Below are positions 45,498-54,919 of a stretch of DNA of 64,000 nucleotides, piece by piece. Numbering within the stretch: position 1 is the stretch's first letter; every line of letters begins with the position of its first letter. The position numbers and the translations under genes were made by a program. The notes beneath the pieces were generated by a model. The model was not told where the DNA came from. It did no database searches and was given only the letters and a program-made list of their open reading frames with translations. This DNA comes from Aquabacter sediminis (GTDB lineage Bacteria > Pseudomonadota > Alphaproteobacteria > Rhizobiales > Xanthobacteraceae). The stretch spans positions 539,988 to 603,987 of the forward strand of contig NZ_JARBFX010000002.1 in the NCBI RefSeq assembly GCF_028863665.1, given 5' to 3'.

Positions 45498-46334
45498 TCA
45501 GGCGCCCAGCTCCTTGGAGCGCCGGGTCGCCGCCGCAACCGCTTCGGTCAGCAGCGGGCCGAACCCGCGCTGGGAATCCATGAGGACCGAAAGCGCGGCG
45601 GCGGTGGTTCCCGCCGGCGAAGTGACATTCTCGCGCAGAGTGGCGGGGTCGATGCCGGACTGGGCAATCAAGGCGCCCGCCCCCGCAACGGTTGCACGGG
45701 CGAGGCGGTCCGCAAGGTCAGCGGGCAGCCCCGCCGCCGCACCGGCCTTCGCCAAGGTCTCGGCCAGCAGAAACGCATAAGCGGGGCCGGAGCCGGAAAC
45801 GGCGGTGGCCGCGTCCATCAGGTCTTCGTCCTCGATCCATTCCACCGGCCCCAGTGCCGCCAGCAGCGCGCCGACGAGGGCCCGATCCTGCGAGGCCACC
45901 TGGGCATTGGCGACCGCCACCGTGATCCCCTGCCCGATGCTGGCGGGCGTATTGGGAATGGTGCGCACGACGGACGTGCCACGCGGCAGGGCCTCCTGGA
46001 GAAAACCGATGGTGCGGCCGGCCATGATGGAGACGACCAGCGTACCCGGCTTGACGATGGACCGCACGGTCGCCAGCACCGCGGGCGCCACCTGCGGCTT
46101 CACGGCGAGCAGAACAATCGAGGGATCGGGAAGGGAGTCCAGGCTGGGATTGGCGAGGGCGCCGCGGCCGGTGAGGCTGGCGGCCATCTCGTCCGACATA
46201 TTGGGGTCAAGGGCGACCACACGCTCAGGGTCGATGCCACTGCGCAGCCACCCCTCCAGGATGGCGCCCCCCATCTTGCCAGCCCCCACCAGCACCACGG
46301 GGCCGCTCAACTGCTTCAGAACATTTACCGACAT
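45498..46334 (-). CDS. proC: Pyrroline-5-carboxylate reductase
   Basis: 278-residue NAD(P)H enzyme making proline from pyrroline-5-carboxylate. Seen: VVLVGAGKMGGAILEGWL (nucleotide site), LAVKPQVAP, VVRTIPNTPASIGQGITV and the C-terminal substrate region DAATAVSGSGPAYAFLLAE, TVAGAGALI and ENVTSPAGTTAAAL, the last being the ProC signature. Length is typical. It lies 65 bases downstream of the YbjN-type gene on the same strand, an arrangement common in Rhizobiales, so the two may share a message. Confidence 0.95.
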   Translation of the reverse strand: MSVNVLKQLSGPVVLVGAGKMGGAILEGWLRSGIDPERVVALDPNMSDEMAASLTGRGALANPSLDSLPDPSIVLLAVKPQVAPAVLATVRSIVKPGTLVVSIMAGRTIGFLQEALPRGTSVVRTIPNTPASIGQGITVAVANAQVASQDRALVGALLAALGPVEWIEDEDLMDAATAVSGSGPAYAFLLAETLAKAGAAAGLPADLADRLARATVAGAGALIAQSGIDPATLRENVTSPAGTTAAALSVLMDSQRGFGPLLTEAVAAATRRSKELGA

Positions 46335-46399
46335 GGCACACCTTCATGGGCGGCGGGACCGGACGAGCCGGCCCCGCGCAAATCCGAGTGCGTCCAGTC

Positions 46400-46900
46400 T
46401 TAAGCCTCTCCGACGGTATCGAAAAGCGCCGTGTCCATGGCTTCGCGCGCGGACTTGCCGGCCCACACCACGAACTGGAAGGCGGGATAATAGCGTTCCA
46501 CCGCGTCCATGGCCGCGTCCACAATGGCTTCGCACTGCCGGTCGCTGGCGGTGGCCCCGCCGGCAAGCACCAGGGCGTGGCGGAACATGATCACCCCTTC
46601 CTGCGCCCACAGGTCGAAATGGCCGAGCCACATCTGCTCGTTGATGAGAGCGAGGAGTTTCAGCACCTCGGCACGGCGGCCGTCCGGCACCTTGAAGTCG
46701 AAGGCGCAGGCAAGATGCAGCGCTTCGATCTCGTCCATCCACTGGAACGAGACGTGGCAGTCCGTCCAGCGGCTGGAGAGCGACAAGGTGATCTCGTCCT
46801 CGTCGGAACGCTCGAACGCCCAGTCGCGAACGGCAGCGAGCCGTTCGACAAGGTCGACGGGATTGGCCGGAGCTTCAGCTTCGATGTCGATGAGAGACAT
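46400..46900 (-). CDS. YbjN-domain protein
   Basis: 166-residue cytoplasmic protein of the YbjN family (type III secretion chaperone-like fold). Seen: VDLVERLAAVRDWAFERSDE, WTDCHVSFQWMDEIEALHLA, LLALINEQMWLGHFDLWAQ. The function in alphaproteobacteria is not settled; in Escherichia coli YbjN affects motility and stress. The ATG at 46900 has GAGG just upstream; a 55-codon extension is open but Arg-rich and implausible. It lies directly upstream of proC on the same strand. Confidence 0.8.
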   Translation of the reverse strand: MSLIDIEAEAPANPVDLVERLAAVRDWAFERSDEDEITLSLSSRWTDCHVSFQWMDEIEALHLACAFDFKVPDGRRAEVLKLLALINEQMWLGHFDLWAQEGVIMFRHALVLAGGATASDRQCEAIVDAAMDAVERYYPAFQFVVWAGKSAREAMDTALFDTVGEA

Positions 46901-47176
46901 GCCTCGACCTCGCGGTTTGAGGAACGCGGAGAGGGTCGAACGCGGCACAACACGGCACTCAAAGCCAGCCAGGATTTGCGCGACGCGGCGTACCGGCGGC
47001 TCCACCGTCCGAAGCCATCGGCTCCGGCTCGATGTGCCATGGCGAGGCTGCACCCCGTCGCGCACGGCGCGACGATCCGGCTTCGAATCGCCACTTCTCC
47101 ACTATATCGCGATGCAATGCGGCATCGCTACGACATATTGAGGGAGGGGAAACTCATTTCCCCTGGAATGTATCTT

Positions 47177-47191
47177 GGCGGCAACGCCGCC
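47177..47191 (-). terminator. Short hairpin after the UbiK-like gene
   Basis: GGCGGC and GCCGCC around AAC, two bases past the stop of the UbiK-like gene, with another perfect eight-base hairpin (AGGGGAAA/TTTCCCCT, 47145-47164) just beyond. No T tract, so termination is uncertain. Confidence 0.35.
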
Positions 47192-47193
47192 TG

Positions 47194-47466
47194 TCACGCG
47201 CCGGTGGGCGGGGTCTGGACAGAAAGCCGGGTTTCCAACTCCGCGATCTTGGCCGAGAGGCGCTCGTTTTCCTCGCGTGTGGCGGCGACGAGGTCCTTGA
47301 GCACCTCGAACTCCTCGCGCTTGACCAGGTCCATGTCCCGCAGGAAACGCTCCATCTGGGCGCGCATCACCGTCTCGGCCTCGCGGCGCACGCCCTGGGC
47401 GACGCCGGCGGCATCATTCACGAGGCGGGCCATCTCATCGAAAATCCGGCCTGAGGTCTGGGTCAT
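47194..47466 (-). CDS. UbiK/BMFP-family accessory protein
   Basis: 90 residues with the two-part plan of the membrane-fusogenic BMFP (YqiC/UbiK) family: an amphipathic N-terminal helix ([20 protein letters not shown]), then [20 protein letters not shown] and a C-terminal coiled coil ([16 protein letters not shown]) that trimerises in known members. UbiK is an accessory factor of ubiquinone synthesis in enterobacteria. The length is typical. It is divergent from lgt with about 200 bases between the starts. Confidence 0.82.
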   Translation of the reverse strand: MTQTSGRIFDEMARLVNDAAGVAQGVRREAETVMRAQMERFLRDMDLVKREEFEVLKDLVAATREENERLSAKIAELETRLSVQTPPTGA

Positions 47467-47663
47467 GGCTTGCCTCCGTCACACACCGGCCAGTCCGCTT
47501 TCAGGAGCAGGCCGCTTTCGGTGAGACAATGGGCATGCCGCCCGCACGCTGCAAGAGGCGATCCGCCGCCATCCTCACCCGCGTCACCTTGACGGATGGG
47601 CCTGCGGCGGGCACATGCCCTGCTCCGGCCCGCGCCAGGCCACCAGTTCAAGACGGGGTCGCC

Positions 47664-48497
47664 ATGATCCAGCTCGCGCTGCCATTTCCGGCCCTCGACC
47701 CGATTCTCGTCGAAATCGGCCCCTTTGCCATTCGCTGGTATGCCCTTGCCTACATTGCCGGTCTGCTGATTGGCTGGCGCCTCGCGCGCTGGCTGGTCTC
47801 TCGCCCGGCCCTGTGGGGCGGCACATCGCCCATGCAGCCGGTGGACATTGACGACTACCTGTTCTGGGCGACGCTGGGCGTCATCCTGGGCGGGCGTACC
47901 GGCTATGTGCTGTTCTACAACCTGCCTTACTTCCTGCAGCACCCGGCCGAGATCTTCATGGTCTGGAAGGGCGGCATGTCGTTCCACGGGGGCCTTGCCG
48001 GCACCATCGTCGCCCTCATCCTCTTTGCCCGCTCCCGCGGCATTGCGGTGCCCTCGCTGCTGGATGTGTCCGGCGTGGTGGCCCCGATTGGGTTGTTCTT
48101 CGGGCGCCTGGCCAACTTCATCAATGGCGAATTGTGGGGCCGCCCTTCGGACGTGCCCTGGGCCATCATCTTCCCCACCGGCGGCAATGTGCCACGCCAC
48201 CCCAGCCAGCTCTACGAGGCGGCGCTGGAAGGCCTGCTCCTGTTCGTCATCATGATCATCGCAGTGCGCCTCGGCGCCCTGCGCCGGCCGGGTCTGGCCG
48301 GTGGCATCTTCGGCATCGGCTATGGTCTTGGCCGCATCGTCGGCGAATTCTTCCGCGAGCCGGACCCGCAGCTCGGCTATCTGGCCTTCGGCACCACCAT
48401 GGGGATGATCCTCTCCGTGCCGCTGGTGTTGGCGGGCATCGGCCTTGTGCTCTATAGCCTGCGCTCAAGCGCGCCCCGGACCGGCGCGGGAGCCTGA
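47664..48497 (+). CDS. lgt: Prolipoprotein diacylglyceryl transferase
   Basis: 277-residue inner-membrane enzyme that transfers diacylglycerol to the lipobox cysteine of prolipoproteins. Seen: seven or so hydrophobic segments, [28 protein letters not shown], the Lgt signature [13 protein letters not shown], and [12 protein letters not shown]. The ATG at 47664 matches the family N-terminus; a 45-codon open extension is Arg/Pro-rich. The next gene starts three bases past its stop, so lgt, midA and pgeF form an operon. Confidence 0.95.
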   Translation: MIQLALPFPALDPILVEIGPFAIRWYALAYIAGLLIGWRLARWLVSRPALWGGTSPMQPVDIDDYLFWATLGVILGGRTGYVLFYNLPYFLQHPAEIFMVWKGGMSFHGGLAGTIVALILFARSRGIAVPSLLDVSGVVAPIGLFFGRLANFINGELWGRPSDVPWAIIFPTGGNVPRHPSQLYEAALEGLLLFVIMIIAVRLGALRRPGLAGGIFGIGYGLGRIVGEFFREPDPQLGYLAFGTTMGMILSVPLVLAGIGLVLYSLRSSAPRTGAGA

Positions 48498-48500
48498 GCG

Positions 48501-49616
48501 GTGACGCCGCTCGAGGCTGAGATCCGGGCGCTCATTGCGGCGGAAGGCCCCCTTTCGGTGAGCCGATACATGGCCCTGTGCCTTGGCCATCCCGTCCATG
48601 GCTATTATCTCACCCGCGATCCGCTCGGGGCGAAAGGCGATTTCACCACAGCCCCCGAGATCAGCCAGATGTTCGGCGAGTTGCTGGGCCTTTGGGCCGC
48701 AGCCGTCTGGCAAAGCATGCACGCGCCCGACGTGCTGCGCCTCGTCGAGCTCGGCCCTGGCCGCGGGACCCTAATGGCGGATGCCCTGCGCGCCGGGCGC
48801 ATTGTGCCCGGCTTCCTGCAGGCGGTGGACGTGCATCTGGTGGAAACCAGCCCCGTCCTGCGCCGCAAGCAGGAAGACGCGTTGCGGCCGAGCGGCGTGC
48901 CGGTCACCTGGCACGAGCGCATCGAAGATGTGCCGGACGGTCCGGTGATCGTCCTGGCGAACGAGTTCTTCGATGCCTTGCCCATCGCCCAGTTCGCGCG
49001 GGGCGCCAATGGCTGGCATGAACGCAAGGTGGGCCTCGGACCGGACGGGGCGCTGGCCTTCGGGGTCGATCCCATCGCCTCCCCCATGGCGGCGACCTTC
49101 GCCCGAAATGTGCCGCCACCTTACGCGCCTGGCGCGATCCTGGAGCACCTGGAAAGCGGGGCCATGGATGCCCTTGCCTCGCGGCTCGCGTCCGGCGAGG
49201 GCGCGGCACTGGTCATCGATTACGGACATGTCCGCAGCGGCCTCGGCGACACGCTCCAGGCCTTGAGTGCCCATCGCTTCGCCGATCCGCTGGATCGGCC
49301 GGGCGAGGCGGACCTCACCGCCCATGTGGACTTCGCCGCCCTCGCCCGGTCGGCGCTTCAGGCGGGCGCACGTGCCTTCGGCCCCCTCACCCAGGGTGAG
49401 TTCCTGGAGCGGCTGGGGCTGTCCGCCCGTGCGGAGCGCCTCAAATTCAACGCGACGCCGGTGCAGAAAGAAGTCGTCGATACCGCCCATCGTCGCCTGT
49501 CGGGGACCGGCAAGGGAGAGATGGGCGAGCTCTTCAAGGTGCTCTGCGTCACCAGCCCCACCTTCGAGGCGCCCCCCGGCTTTGACCCGTCCGAGGCTTT
49601 TTCGGAGACCCCATGA
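48501..49616 (+). CDS. MidA/NDUFAF7-type SAM-dependent methyltransferase
   Basis: 371-residue methyltransferase of the group that includes NDUFAF7, which methylates an arginine of a respiratory complex I subunit in mitochondria. Seen: GYYLTRDPLGAKGDFTTAPE, LVELGPGRGTLMADALRA (SAM site), VHLVETSPVLRRKQ, VLANEFFDALP and VIDYGHVRSGLGDTLQA. A role in complex I assembly in bacteria is inferred from the family. It uses GTG at 48501, three bases after lgt, and overlaps pgeF by four bases (ATGA). Confidence 0.88.
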   Translation: MTPLEAEIRALIAAEGPLSVSRYMALCLGHPVHGYYLTRDPLGAKGDFTTAPEISQMFGELLGLWAAAVWQSMHAPDVLRLVELGPGRGTLMADALRAGRIVPGFLQAVDVHLVETSPVLRRKQEDALRPSGVPVTWHERIEDVPDGPVIVLANEFFDALPIAQFARGANGWHERKVGLGPDGALAFGVDPIASPMAATFARNVPPPYAPGAILEHLESGAMDALASRLASGEGAALVIDYGHVRSGLGDTLQALSAHRFADPLDRPGEADLTAHVDFAALARSALQAGARAFGPLTQGEFLERLGLSARAERLKFNATPVQKEVVDTAHRRLSGTGKGEMGELFKVLCVTSPTFEAPPGFDPSEAFSETP

Positions 49617-50380
49617 AGATCACAGCCCCTTCCCTCTCGCGCCTCCCCGGCATCCGCCATGGCTTCTTCACCCGGCAGGGCGGCGTCTCGGAAGGGCTCT
49701 ATGCCAGCCTGAACGGCGGCATGGGATCCAGGGATGACCTGGCCAACGTGCAGGAAAACCGTGCCCGGATGGCGGTGGACCTCGGCATCGCGCCAGAGGC
49801 CCTGGTCGCCTGCTGGCAGGTGCATTCGCCGACCGCCGTGGTCCTGGAGAAGCCCTGGAGCCGGGAGGACGCCCCCCAGGCCGACGCGGTGGTGACCGCC
49901 AGTCCCGGACTTGGCGCCACCGTCACGGTGGCAGATTGCGGACCCGTCCTCTTCGCCGATCCCCTCGCCCGCGTGGTGGGCGCCGCCCATGCGGGCTGGA
50001 AGGGAGCCTTCGGAGGGGTGCTCGCCGCGACGGTCGCGCGGATGGAGGAACTGGGGGCAGTCCGCAGCCGCATGGTCGCCGCCATCGGGCCCCTCATTCG
50101 CCAGGACAGCTACGAGGTGGGCGACGACTTCATCGCCCGCTTCCTGGAGGAAGACCGGGCCCATGCCCGCTTCTTCCGCGCCGCCGAACGGCAGGGGCAT
50201 GCCCTGTTCGACCTGCCGGGCTTCATCGCCCACCGCCTGAACGAGGCGGGCGTGGGCACAGTTGAGGACCTCCAGCTGGACACTTATTCCGACGAGGCCC
50301 GCTTCTTCAGTTACCGGCGTGCCACCCATCGCAAGGAGGCCGATTACGGACGCATGGTGGCGGCAATCGCGCTCGTCTGA
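49613..50380 (+). CDS. pgeF: Peptidoglycan editing factor, laccase-domain protein
   Basis: 255-residue YfiH-type protein. Known homologues remove wrongly incorporated amino acids from peptidoglycan precursors. The zinc-site residues are present: His in ACWQVHSPTAVV, Cys in VTVADCGPVLFAD and His in VGAAHAGWKGAFGG. FFTRQGGVSEGLYASLNGG opens the family pattern and FFSYRRATH closes it. Translation is coupled to midA by the ATGA overlap. Confidence 0.93.
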   Translation: MKITAPSLSRLPGIRHGFFTRQGGVSEGLYASLNGGMGSRDDLANVQENRARMAVDLGIAPEALVACWQVHSPTAVVLEKPWSREDAPQADAVVTASPGLGATVTVADCGPVLFADPLARVVGAAHAGWKGAFGGVLAATVARMEELGAVRSRMVAAIGPLIRQDSYEVGDDFIARFLEEDRAHARFFRAAERQGHALFDLPGFIAHRLNEAGVGTVEDLQLDTYSDEARFFSYRRATHRKEADYGRMVAAIALV

Positions 50381-50516
50381 ATGGCCCGTCGCACCTCCAG
50401 ACGGTTGCTGCCGCATGGGGATTTCGCCCGTTAACGACATTTTAACCGTTTTCCTGGACCTCGCGCCCGATTGCGGATAACCCTCCTGTGACGATGACAC
50501 AGACAGGGGCGACCGC

Positions 50517-51185
50517 ATGAACGGGGCGACGGCCAGCACGGGTTGGGCGAAGCGGCTTCGGATCGCGAGCCGCGTCGCACTCCTTCTCTCGGGCCTTTCC
50601 CTGGCCGCGTGTCAGACCGACGGAAGCGGCGGCAGCCCGATGGCCTCGTCCGGCAGCCGGACACTGGCCTTCGATTCTATCGACGGCCCGCCCAAGCCCA
50701 CCTTCGAAAAGCTGGTCACCGAGCTGACCTCGGAGGCGCAGGCGCAGCAGGTGCCGGTCGTATCGCGCACCGACACCTCCACCTATCGCGTTCGCGGCTA
50801 CCTGTCCGTGCATTCGGACAAGTCCAAGACTGCGGTGAGCTACGCCTGGGAAATCTACGACGCCGACAAGCAGCGCGTTGCCCGCATCACCGGGGAGGAA
50901 GTCACCAAGCGCGTGAAGGGCGATGCCTGGGCCGCCTGCGACGACGAAATGCTCAATCGCATTGCCGGCAAGTCCATGGCGAGCCTTGCCGAGACGATTG
51001 GCATTCCCGCGCCGTCGGGCCAGGCTCGCGCTACGGCGGCCCCGGCCGCTGCTGCGGCAGCCCCGGCCACCCCGGCAGCACCCGAGCCGCCGGCCGCCGC
51101 ACCCAGCGGTCCGCCCGTGGACGGCGACGGCCCGCCGGTGGCCGAGGCCGCCTCCTCCACCACGCTGGCTTATGCGGCGCGCTAA
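50517..51185 (+). CDS. Putative lipoprotein upstream of prs
   Basis: 222 residues. A signal peptide ends in a lipobox LAAC with Cys32, so it should be lipid-anchored. A folded middle part (about 45-165: TFEKLVTELTSEAQAQQVPV, YRVRGYLSVHSDKSKTAVSY, WEIYDADKQRVARI) is followed by an Ala/Pro-rich tail of about 55 residues. Proteins of this plan lie next to prs in several Rhizobiales as far as I recall; their function is not known. It lies 136 bases after pgeF and 81 before prs. Confidence 0.8.
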   Translation: MNGATASTGWAKRLRIASRVALLLSGLSLAACQTDGSGGSPMASSGSRTLAFDSIDGPPKPTFEKLVTELTSEAQAQQVPVVSRTDTSTYRVRGYLSVHSDKSKTAVSYAWEIYDADKQRVARITGEEVTKRVKGDAWAACDDEMLNRIAGKSMASLAETIGIPAPSGQARATAAPAAAAAAPATPAAPEPPAAAPSGPPVDGDGPPVAEAASSTTLAYAAR

Positions 51186-51266
51186 GGCTTCTTTACAAAG
51201 CCGTTCGCAAAGGCCAATCAGGCCGGCGTCACAGAATCCCCTTTCCGCGGTTTTGGCGGAGCGTCC

Positions 51267-52220
51267 ATGTCGACCGAGAACGGATCCATGAAGATTGTCG
51301 CCGGCAATTCCAACCGCGCCCTGTCAGAAGCCATCGCGGCCTACCTCTCCACTCCTCTGACCAAGGCGGTGGTGCGGCGGTTCGCCGACATGGAAATCTT
51401 TGTCGAGATTCAGGAAAACGTGCGTGGACAGGATGTCTTCGTGGTGCAGTCCACGTCCTTCCCCACCAATGACCACCTGATGGAATTGCTGATCATCATT
51501 GATGCGCTGCGCCGGGCCTCGGCCAAGCGCATCACGGCGGTGATCCCCTATTTCGGTTATGCCCGGCAGGATCGCAAACCCGGTCCCCGCACCCCGATCT
51601 CCGCCAAGCTGGTGGCCAATCTCATCACCCATGCGGGCGCCGACCGCGTGATGACGCTGGATCTCCATGCCGGGCAGATCCAGGGCTTTTTCGACATCCC
51701 GACGGACAACCTCTACTCCGCCCCCGTTATGGTCCGCGACATCAAGGAGCGGTTCGACATCGGCAACCTGATGGTGGTCTCTCCCGACGTCGGCGGCGTG
51801 GTGCGCGCCCGTGCGCTCGCCAAGCGCATCGACGCGCAGCTGGCTATCGTCGACAAGCGCCGCGAGCGTCCGGGCGAGAGCGAGGTCATGAACGTGATCG
51901 GCAATGTGGAAGGCCGGTCCTGCATCCTCGTGGACGATATCGTGGATTCCGGCGGCACGCTGGTGAATGCGGCCGATGCGCTCCTGGCGCGCGGCGCCAA
52001 GGAAGTGCACGCTTATATCACCCACGGCGTGCTCTCCGGCGGGGCGGTGGCGCGCATCACCGCCTCCAAGCTCAAGGAACTGGTGATCACGGATTCCATC
52101 CTGCCTACCGAGGCGGTGCGGGTTGCGCGCAACATCCGCGTGGTGTCCATCGGCACCCTTATCGGTGAGGCCATTGCGCGCACCGCCCATGAGGAATCGG
52201 TCTCCAGCCTGTTCGACTGA
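51267..52220 (+). CDS. prs: Ribose-phosphate pyrophosphokinase
   Basis: 317-residue enzyme making PRPP from ribose 5-phosphate and ATP for purine, pyrimidine, histidine and tryptophan synthesis. Seen: [57 protein letters not shown] and the PRPP-binding [15 protein letters not shown]. The ATG at 51267 has GGAG five to six bases upstream; an inner ATG at 51288 gives the more usual N-terminus and is an alternative. A strong terminator follows. Confidence 0.95.
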   Translation: MSTENGSMKIVAGNSNRALSEAIAAYLSTPLTKAVVRRFADMEIFVEIQENVRGQDVFVVQSTSFPTNDHLMELLIIIDALRRASAKRITAVIPYFGYARQDRKPGPRTPISAKLVANLITHAGADRVMTLDLHAGQIQGFFDIPTDNLYSAPVMVRDIKERFDIGNLMVVSPDVGGVVRARALAKRIDAQLAIVDKRRERPGESEVMNVIGNVEGRSCILVDDIVDSGGTLVNAADALLARGAKEVHAYITHGVLSGGAVARITASKLKELVITDSILPTEAVRVARNIRVVSIGTLIGEAIARTAHEESVSSLFD

Positions 52221-52254
52221 GCCGGCCGGCTTCTCCGAACACGCCACCATTACG

Positions 52255-52281
52255 GGCGCGCCAAGCTGGCGCGCCTTTTTT
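52255..52281 (+). terminator. Intrinsic terminator after prs
   Basis: GGCGCGCCA (52255-52263) and TGGCGCGCC (52267-52275) with a three-base loop and then six T. A textbook Rho-independent terminator. Confidence 0.95.
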
Positions 52282-52289
52282 GTGCGCGG

Positions 52290-53072
52290 TTACGCGGCGG
52301 GCTTGTCCCCGGGGAGCACGGGCTGCGCCTCCCGCTCCACTTCGCCGCGCTCCTGCAGCCACAGCATGACGAGCCAGGAGAGGCAGGCCCAGCCGGCCCC
52401 GAGCGCCCATCCCCCGAGCACATCGGTCGGCCAGTGCACGCCCAGATAGACGCGGCTGATGCCCACGATGACAGTGACGCTGGCAGCCAGCGTCAGCAGG
52501 AAGACCTTCACCCTCTGGCGCGGCTGGGCGCGCGCGAGCAGGGCCCCCAGCGTCAAATAGACCACCGCGGACATGGTGGAATGGCCGCTCGGGAAGCTGG
52601 CCGTATAGACCTCCATGCCATGGGGCACGAGATCGGGACGGGGCCGGCCGATGCCCCATTTCAGGAGGCTCGACAAGATGGCGCCCCCGGCGATGGAAAC
52701 GGTGACCATGAGCGCCGTGTGGCGCTTTCCCACCAGGATCAGATAGGCGAGCACCGCCAGCGTGATGAGCGTGAGAATCGTTGTGCCGCCAAGCGCCGTG
52801 AGGTCGCGCATGCTCTCCTCGAACCAGGGCGGGCCGATGGGATCGGAGCGGTCCGTCGTCTCGCGCAGGGCAAGCAGGATGCGTTCATCGAGGGAATGGG
52901 TCTCCCCCTCCAGCACGTCCTCTGCCAGCGCCAGGAAGCCGTAGAAGGCAACGGCCGCGAGCGCGATTATGGCCAGGGTGGCGCGCTCCAGTTCGCTGAC
53001 GCGCGTGAGCATGGGGCCGATAACGGGCAGTCTCTGCAGGCGGCGGTTGAGGGTCGAGAGCGTGTCCTTCAT
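52290..53072 (-). CDS. PAP2-family membrane phosphatase
   Basis: 260-residue membrane protein of the type 2 phosphatidic acid phosphatase family. Its three catalytic blocks are present: [23 protein letters not shown] and [17 protein letters not shown], within about six hydrophobic segments. Likely substrates are lipid phosphates such as phosphatidate or undecaprenyl pyrophosphate. The ATG at 53072 starts [12 protein letters not shown]; a much longer open frame upstream overlaps the divergent YaiI gene and is not credible. Confidence 0.88.
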   Translation of the reverse strand: MKDTLSTLNRRLQRLPVIGPMLTRVSELERATLAIIALAAVAFYGFLALAEDVLEGETHSLDERILLALRETTDRSDPIGPPWFEESMRDLTALGGTTILTLITLAVLAYLILVGKRHTALMVTVSIAGGAILSSLLKWGIGRPRPDLVPHGMEVYTASFPSGHSTMSAVVYLTLGALLARAQPRQRVKVFLLTLAASVTVIVGISRVYLGVHWPTDVLGGWALGAGWACLSWLVMLWLQERGEVEREAQPVLPGDKPAA

Positions 53073-53141
53073 GCCCACGGCTCCGATCCGTGCCGCGCAT
53101 TCGCATTGAACCTGCTGCCGTCCGATGTCATCACACCATCC

Positions 53142-53630
53142 ATGATCACAGAGCCGCCCCGTCCCGAACCGATCGCCATCTATGTGGATGCAGATGCCTG
53201 CCCCGTAAAGGAGGAGACCTACAAGGTCGCGCTGCGCCATGGCCTGAAGGTGTTCGTGGTGAGCAATTCGCCCATCGCCGTGCCGCGCGAGACCTTTGTC
53301 GAGCGGGTGGTGGTGGCGAGCGGCGCGGATGTGGCGGATGATTGGATCGCCAGCCGGGCAACAAGGGGCGATGTGGTCGTGACAGCGGACATTCCGCTGG
53401 CGGACCGCTGCGTGAAGGCGGGCGCGTCGGTGATCGCACCCAATGGCAAGGCCTTCACCGAGGCCACCATCGGCGCCGCGCTCGCCACCCGCAACCTCAT
53501 GGAAGACTTGCGCTCTGCCGGAGAAATGACGCGCGGCCCCCGCCCCTTCTCGCCGCGCGACCGCTCCGCCTTCCTGTCCGCGCTCGATCTGGCCATCGTC
53601 CGCCTGAAGCGGGCGGGCTATCTGGCCTGA
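53142..53630 (+). CDS. YaiI/YqxD-family protein
   Basis: 162-residue member of the YaiI/YqxD (DUF188) family with a PIN-like nuclease fold. Seen: [53 protein letters not shown] and [19 protein letters not shown]. The acidic residues of the fold are present. No proven function. It is divergent from the PAP2 gene with 69 bases between starts. Confidence 0.9.
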   Translation: MITEPPRPEPIAIYVDADACPVKEETYKVALRHGLKVFVVSNSPIAVPRETFVERVVVASGADVADDWIASRATRGDVVVTADIPLADRCVKAGASVIAPNGKAFTEATIGAALATRNLMEDLRSAGEMTRGPRPFSPRDRSAFLSALDLAIVRLKRAGYLA

Positions 53631-53746
53631 GCGCGGAACACGACGGATGTAAGAGACTTGAAAGGTTGCGGGACCGAGCCTGAGCCAAAGCCATCGCGGT
53701 CGCCTAGACAGGCAGGCGCGCCGCCCCCCTCTCGGAAGGACCATCC

Positions 53747-54136
53747 ATGACCGTGGAACTGCGCTATCTGGCCTTAAGTATTCTCTTGGTCTTCGTGCAG
53801 TTGTTTCTCGCCGCGGCCGGCGCCACCAAGGCGCGGGGTCTGGCATGGAATGCCGGTGCCCGGGATGAGGAGACGCCCCCCTTGCCTCCCGTGGCCGGTC
53901 GGCTCGACCGCGCATTTCGCAATGTCCTGGAGACGTTTCCCCTGTTCGCCGCAGCGGTGTTGCTCACCCACGCCGCGGGGGTGCATTCGGCGCTGACCAG
54001 CTTTGGGGCCGCGCTCTATTTCTGGGCGCGGGTTCTGTACGTGCCGCTTTATGCGTTCGGCATTCCCTATGTGCGCTCCATGGTGTGGAGCGCAGCCAGC
54101 GGCGGGATCGTGCTGATCCTCGCCGCCCTTCTGTGA
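53747..54136 (+). CDS. MAPEG-family membrane protein
   Basis: 129 residues with four hydrophobic segments and the MAPEG pattern (ATKARGLAWNAGARDE, RLDRAFRNVLETFPLFAAAV, YFWARVLYVPLYAFGIPYVR). The family includes microsomal glutathione transferases, but bacterial members of this short type are mostly uncharacterised. It ends 33 bases from the stop of the convergent PadR gene. Confidence 0.88.
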   Translation: MTVELRYLALSILLVFVQLFLAAAGATKARGLAWNAGARDEETPPLPPVAGRLDRAFRNVLETFPLFAAAVLLTHAAGVHSALTSFGAALYFWARVLYVPLYAFGIPYVRSMVWSAASGGIVLILAALL

Positions 54137-54169
54137 GGCGCGGCCCCTGAGGGGCCGCATGCCCGTCTG

Positions 54170-54787
54170 TCAGCCGTTCTGGCGGATGTCGTTGGCAGCG
54201 CGGGAGAGGATCTCCACGATCCGCAGTTCCCCACCGCGGTCGGCCTCCAGCGCTTGCTGGCTGGCCTCGCGCAGATTTTCGAAGGCGGCTTCCACCAGGC
54301 GCGGCAGGTTGCCCTCCCGGTGACCTTCCTCCTCGCCGCGCCCCATCCACTTCTTAAAGCGGCTCATGCGCAGGCCGATCTCGGACAGGCGGCCCAAAAG
54401 CGCGTCGGCGAAGTCCCGATTCTCAGCCAGATGGGCCTCGCCCTCTGGTGTGATGGCATAGCGCTTCTTGGCGCCGTCCGCCTCGGCCACCACGAATCCG
54501 GCCTCTTCCAGATAGGTCAGGGTCGGATAGACCACGCCCGGGCTCGGCGAGTACCAGCCGCCTGTCTTTTCCTCGATCAGCTTGATGATCTCGTAGCCGT
54601 GGCGCGGCTGCTCGGCGATGAGCGCGAGCGCCAGCAGCTTGAGGTCGCCCTGGGCCAGCATGCGGCCGAGGCGGAACATGTCGCCGCCGCCCCCCCGGCC
54701 GCGACCGCCCCGGCCACCGCCGAAACCTCCGCCTTCGCCGAACCGGCCGGCGGCATGACGCTCGAAATGGGATCTGCATCCAAACAT
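54170..54787 (-). CDS. PadR-family transcriptional regulator
   Basis: 205 residues. After a Gly/Arg-rich N-terminal stretch (about 18-37) comes a PadR winged helix (about 38-115: GDLKLLALALIAEQPRHGYE, KTGGWYSPSPGVVYPTLTYL, YAITPEGEAHL) and a helical C-terminal dimerisation part. The ATG at 54787 has GGAG nine bases upstream. Its promoter overlaps two near-identical palindromes, so it very probably represses itself. No obvious target gene other than itself; xerC is divergent and MAPEG convergent. Confidence 0.88.
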   Translation of the reverse strand: MFGCRSHFERHAAGRFGEGGGFGGGRGGRGRGGGGDMFRLGRMLAQGDLKLLALALIAEQPRHGYEIIKLIEEKTGGWYSPSPGVVYPTLTYLEEAGFVVAEADGAKKRYAITPEGEAHLAENRDFADALLGRLSEIGLRMSRFKKWMGRGEEEGHREGNLPRLVEAAFENLREASQQALEADRGGELRIVEILSRAANDIRQNG

Positions 54788-54807
54788 GGGAAGTGCTCCA
54801 TTAGATA

Positions 54808-54859
54808 TATCGTTCGATACCCTGCACCCCTTATATCGTTCGATATATCTTTTTGACAA
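54808..54859 (-). promoter_or_regulatory. PadR gene promoter with two operator palindromes
   Basis: On the minus strand, TTGTCA (54859-54854) and TATAAG (54835-54830) are 18 bases apart. Two palindromes share the core TATCGTTCGATA: site one at 54808-54819, near the start of transcription, and site two at 54832-54847 with seven-base arms, covering the spacer and -10. Their centres are 26 bases apart. Binding would block RNA polymerase directly. Confidence 0.75.
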
Positions 54860-54919
54860 GATCCCCTGCCCGCCCATTCAGCGATCCTTGAGATTTGACG
54901 CGCAAGAAGGAGTGGCAGC

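Noticed and set aside
47060..47105. TTCGAATC loop followed by CCACTTCTCCA, resembling a tRNA 3' end
   Set aside because: No matching acceptor 5' strand (GGAGAAG or GAAGTGG) or D and anticodon arms upstream, and the T stem does not pair. I treat it as chance.
52434..53141. Long N-terminal extension of the YaiI-family gene
   Set aside because: It overlaps the PAP2 gene on the opposite strand and encodes a Gln/His/Arg-rich sequence. The ATG at 53142 gives the full family domain.
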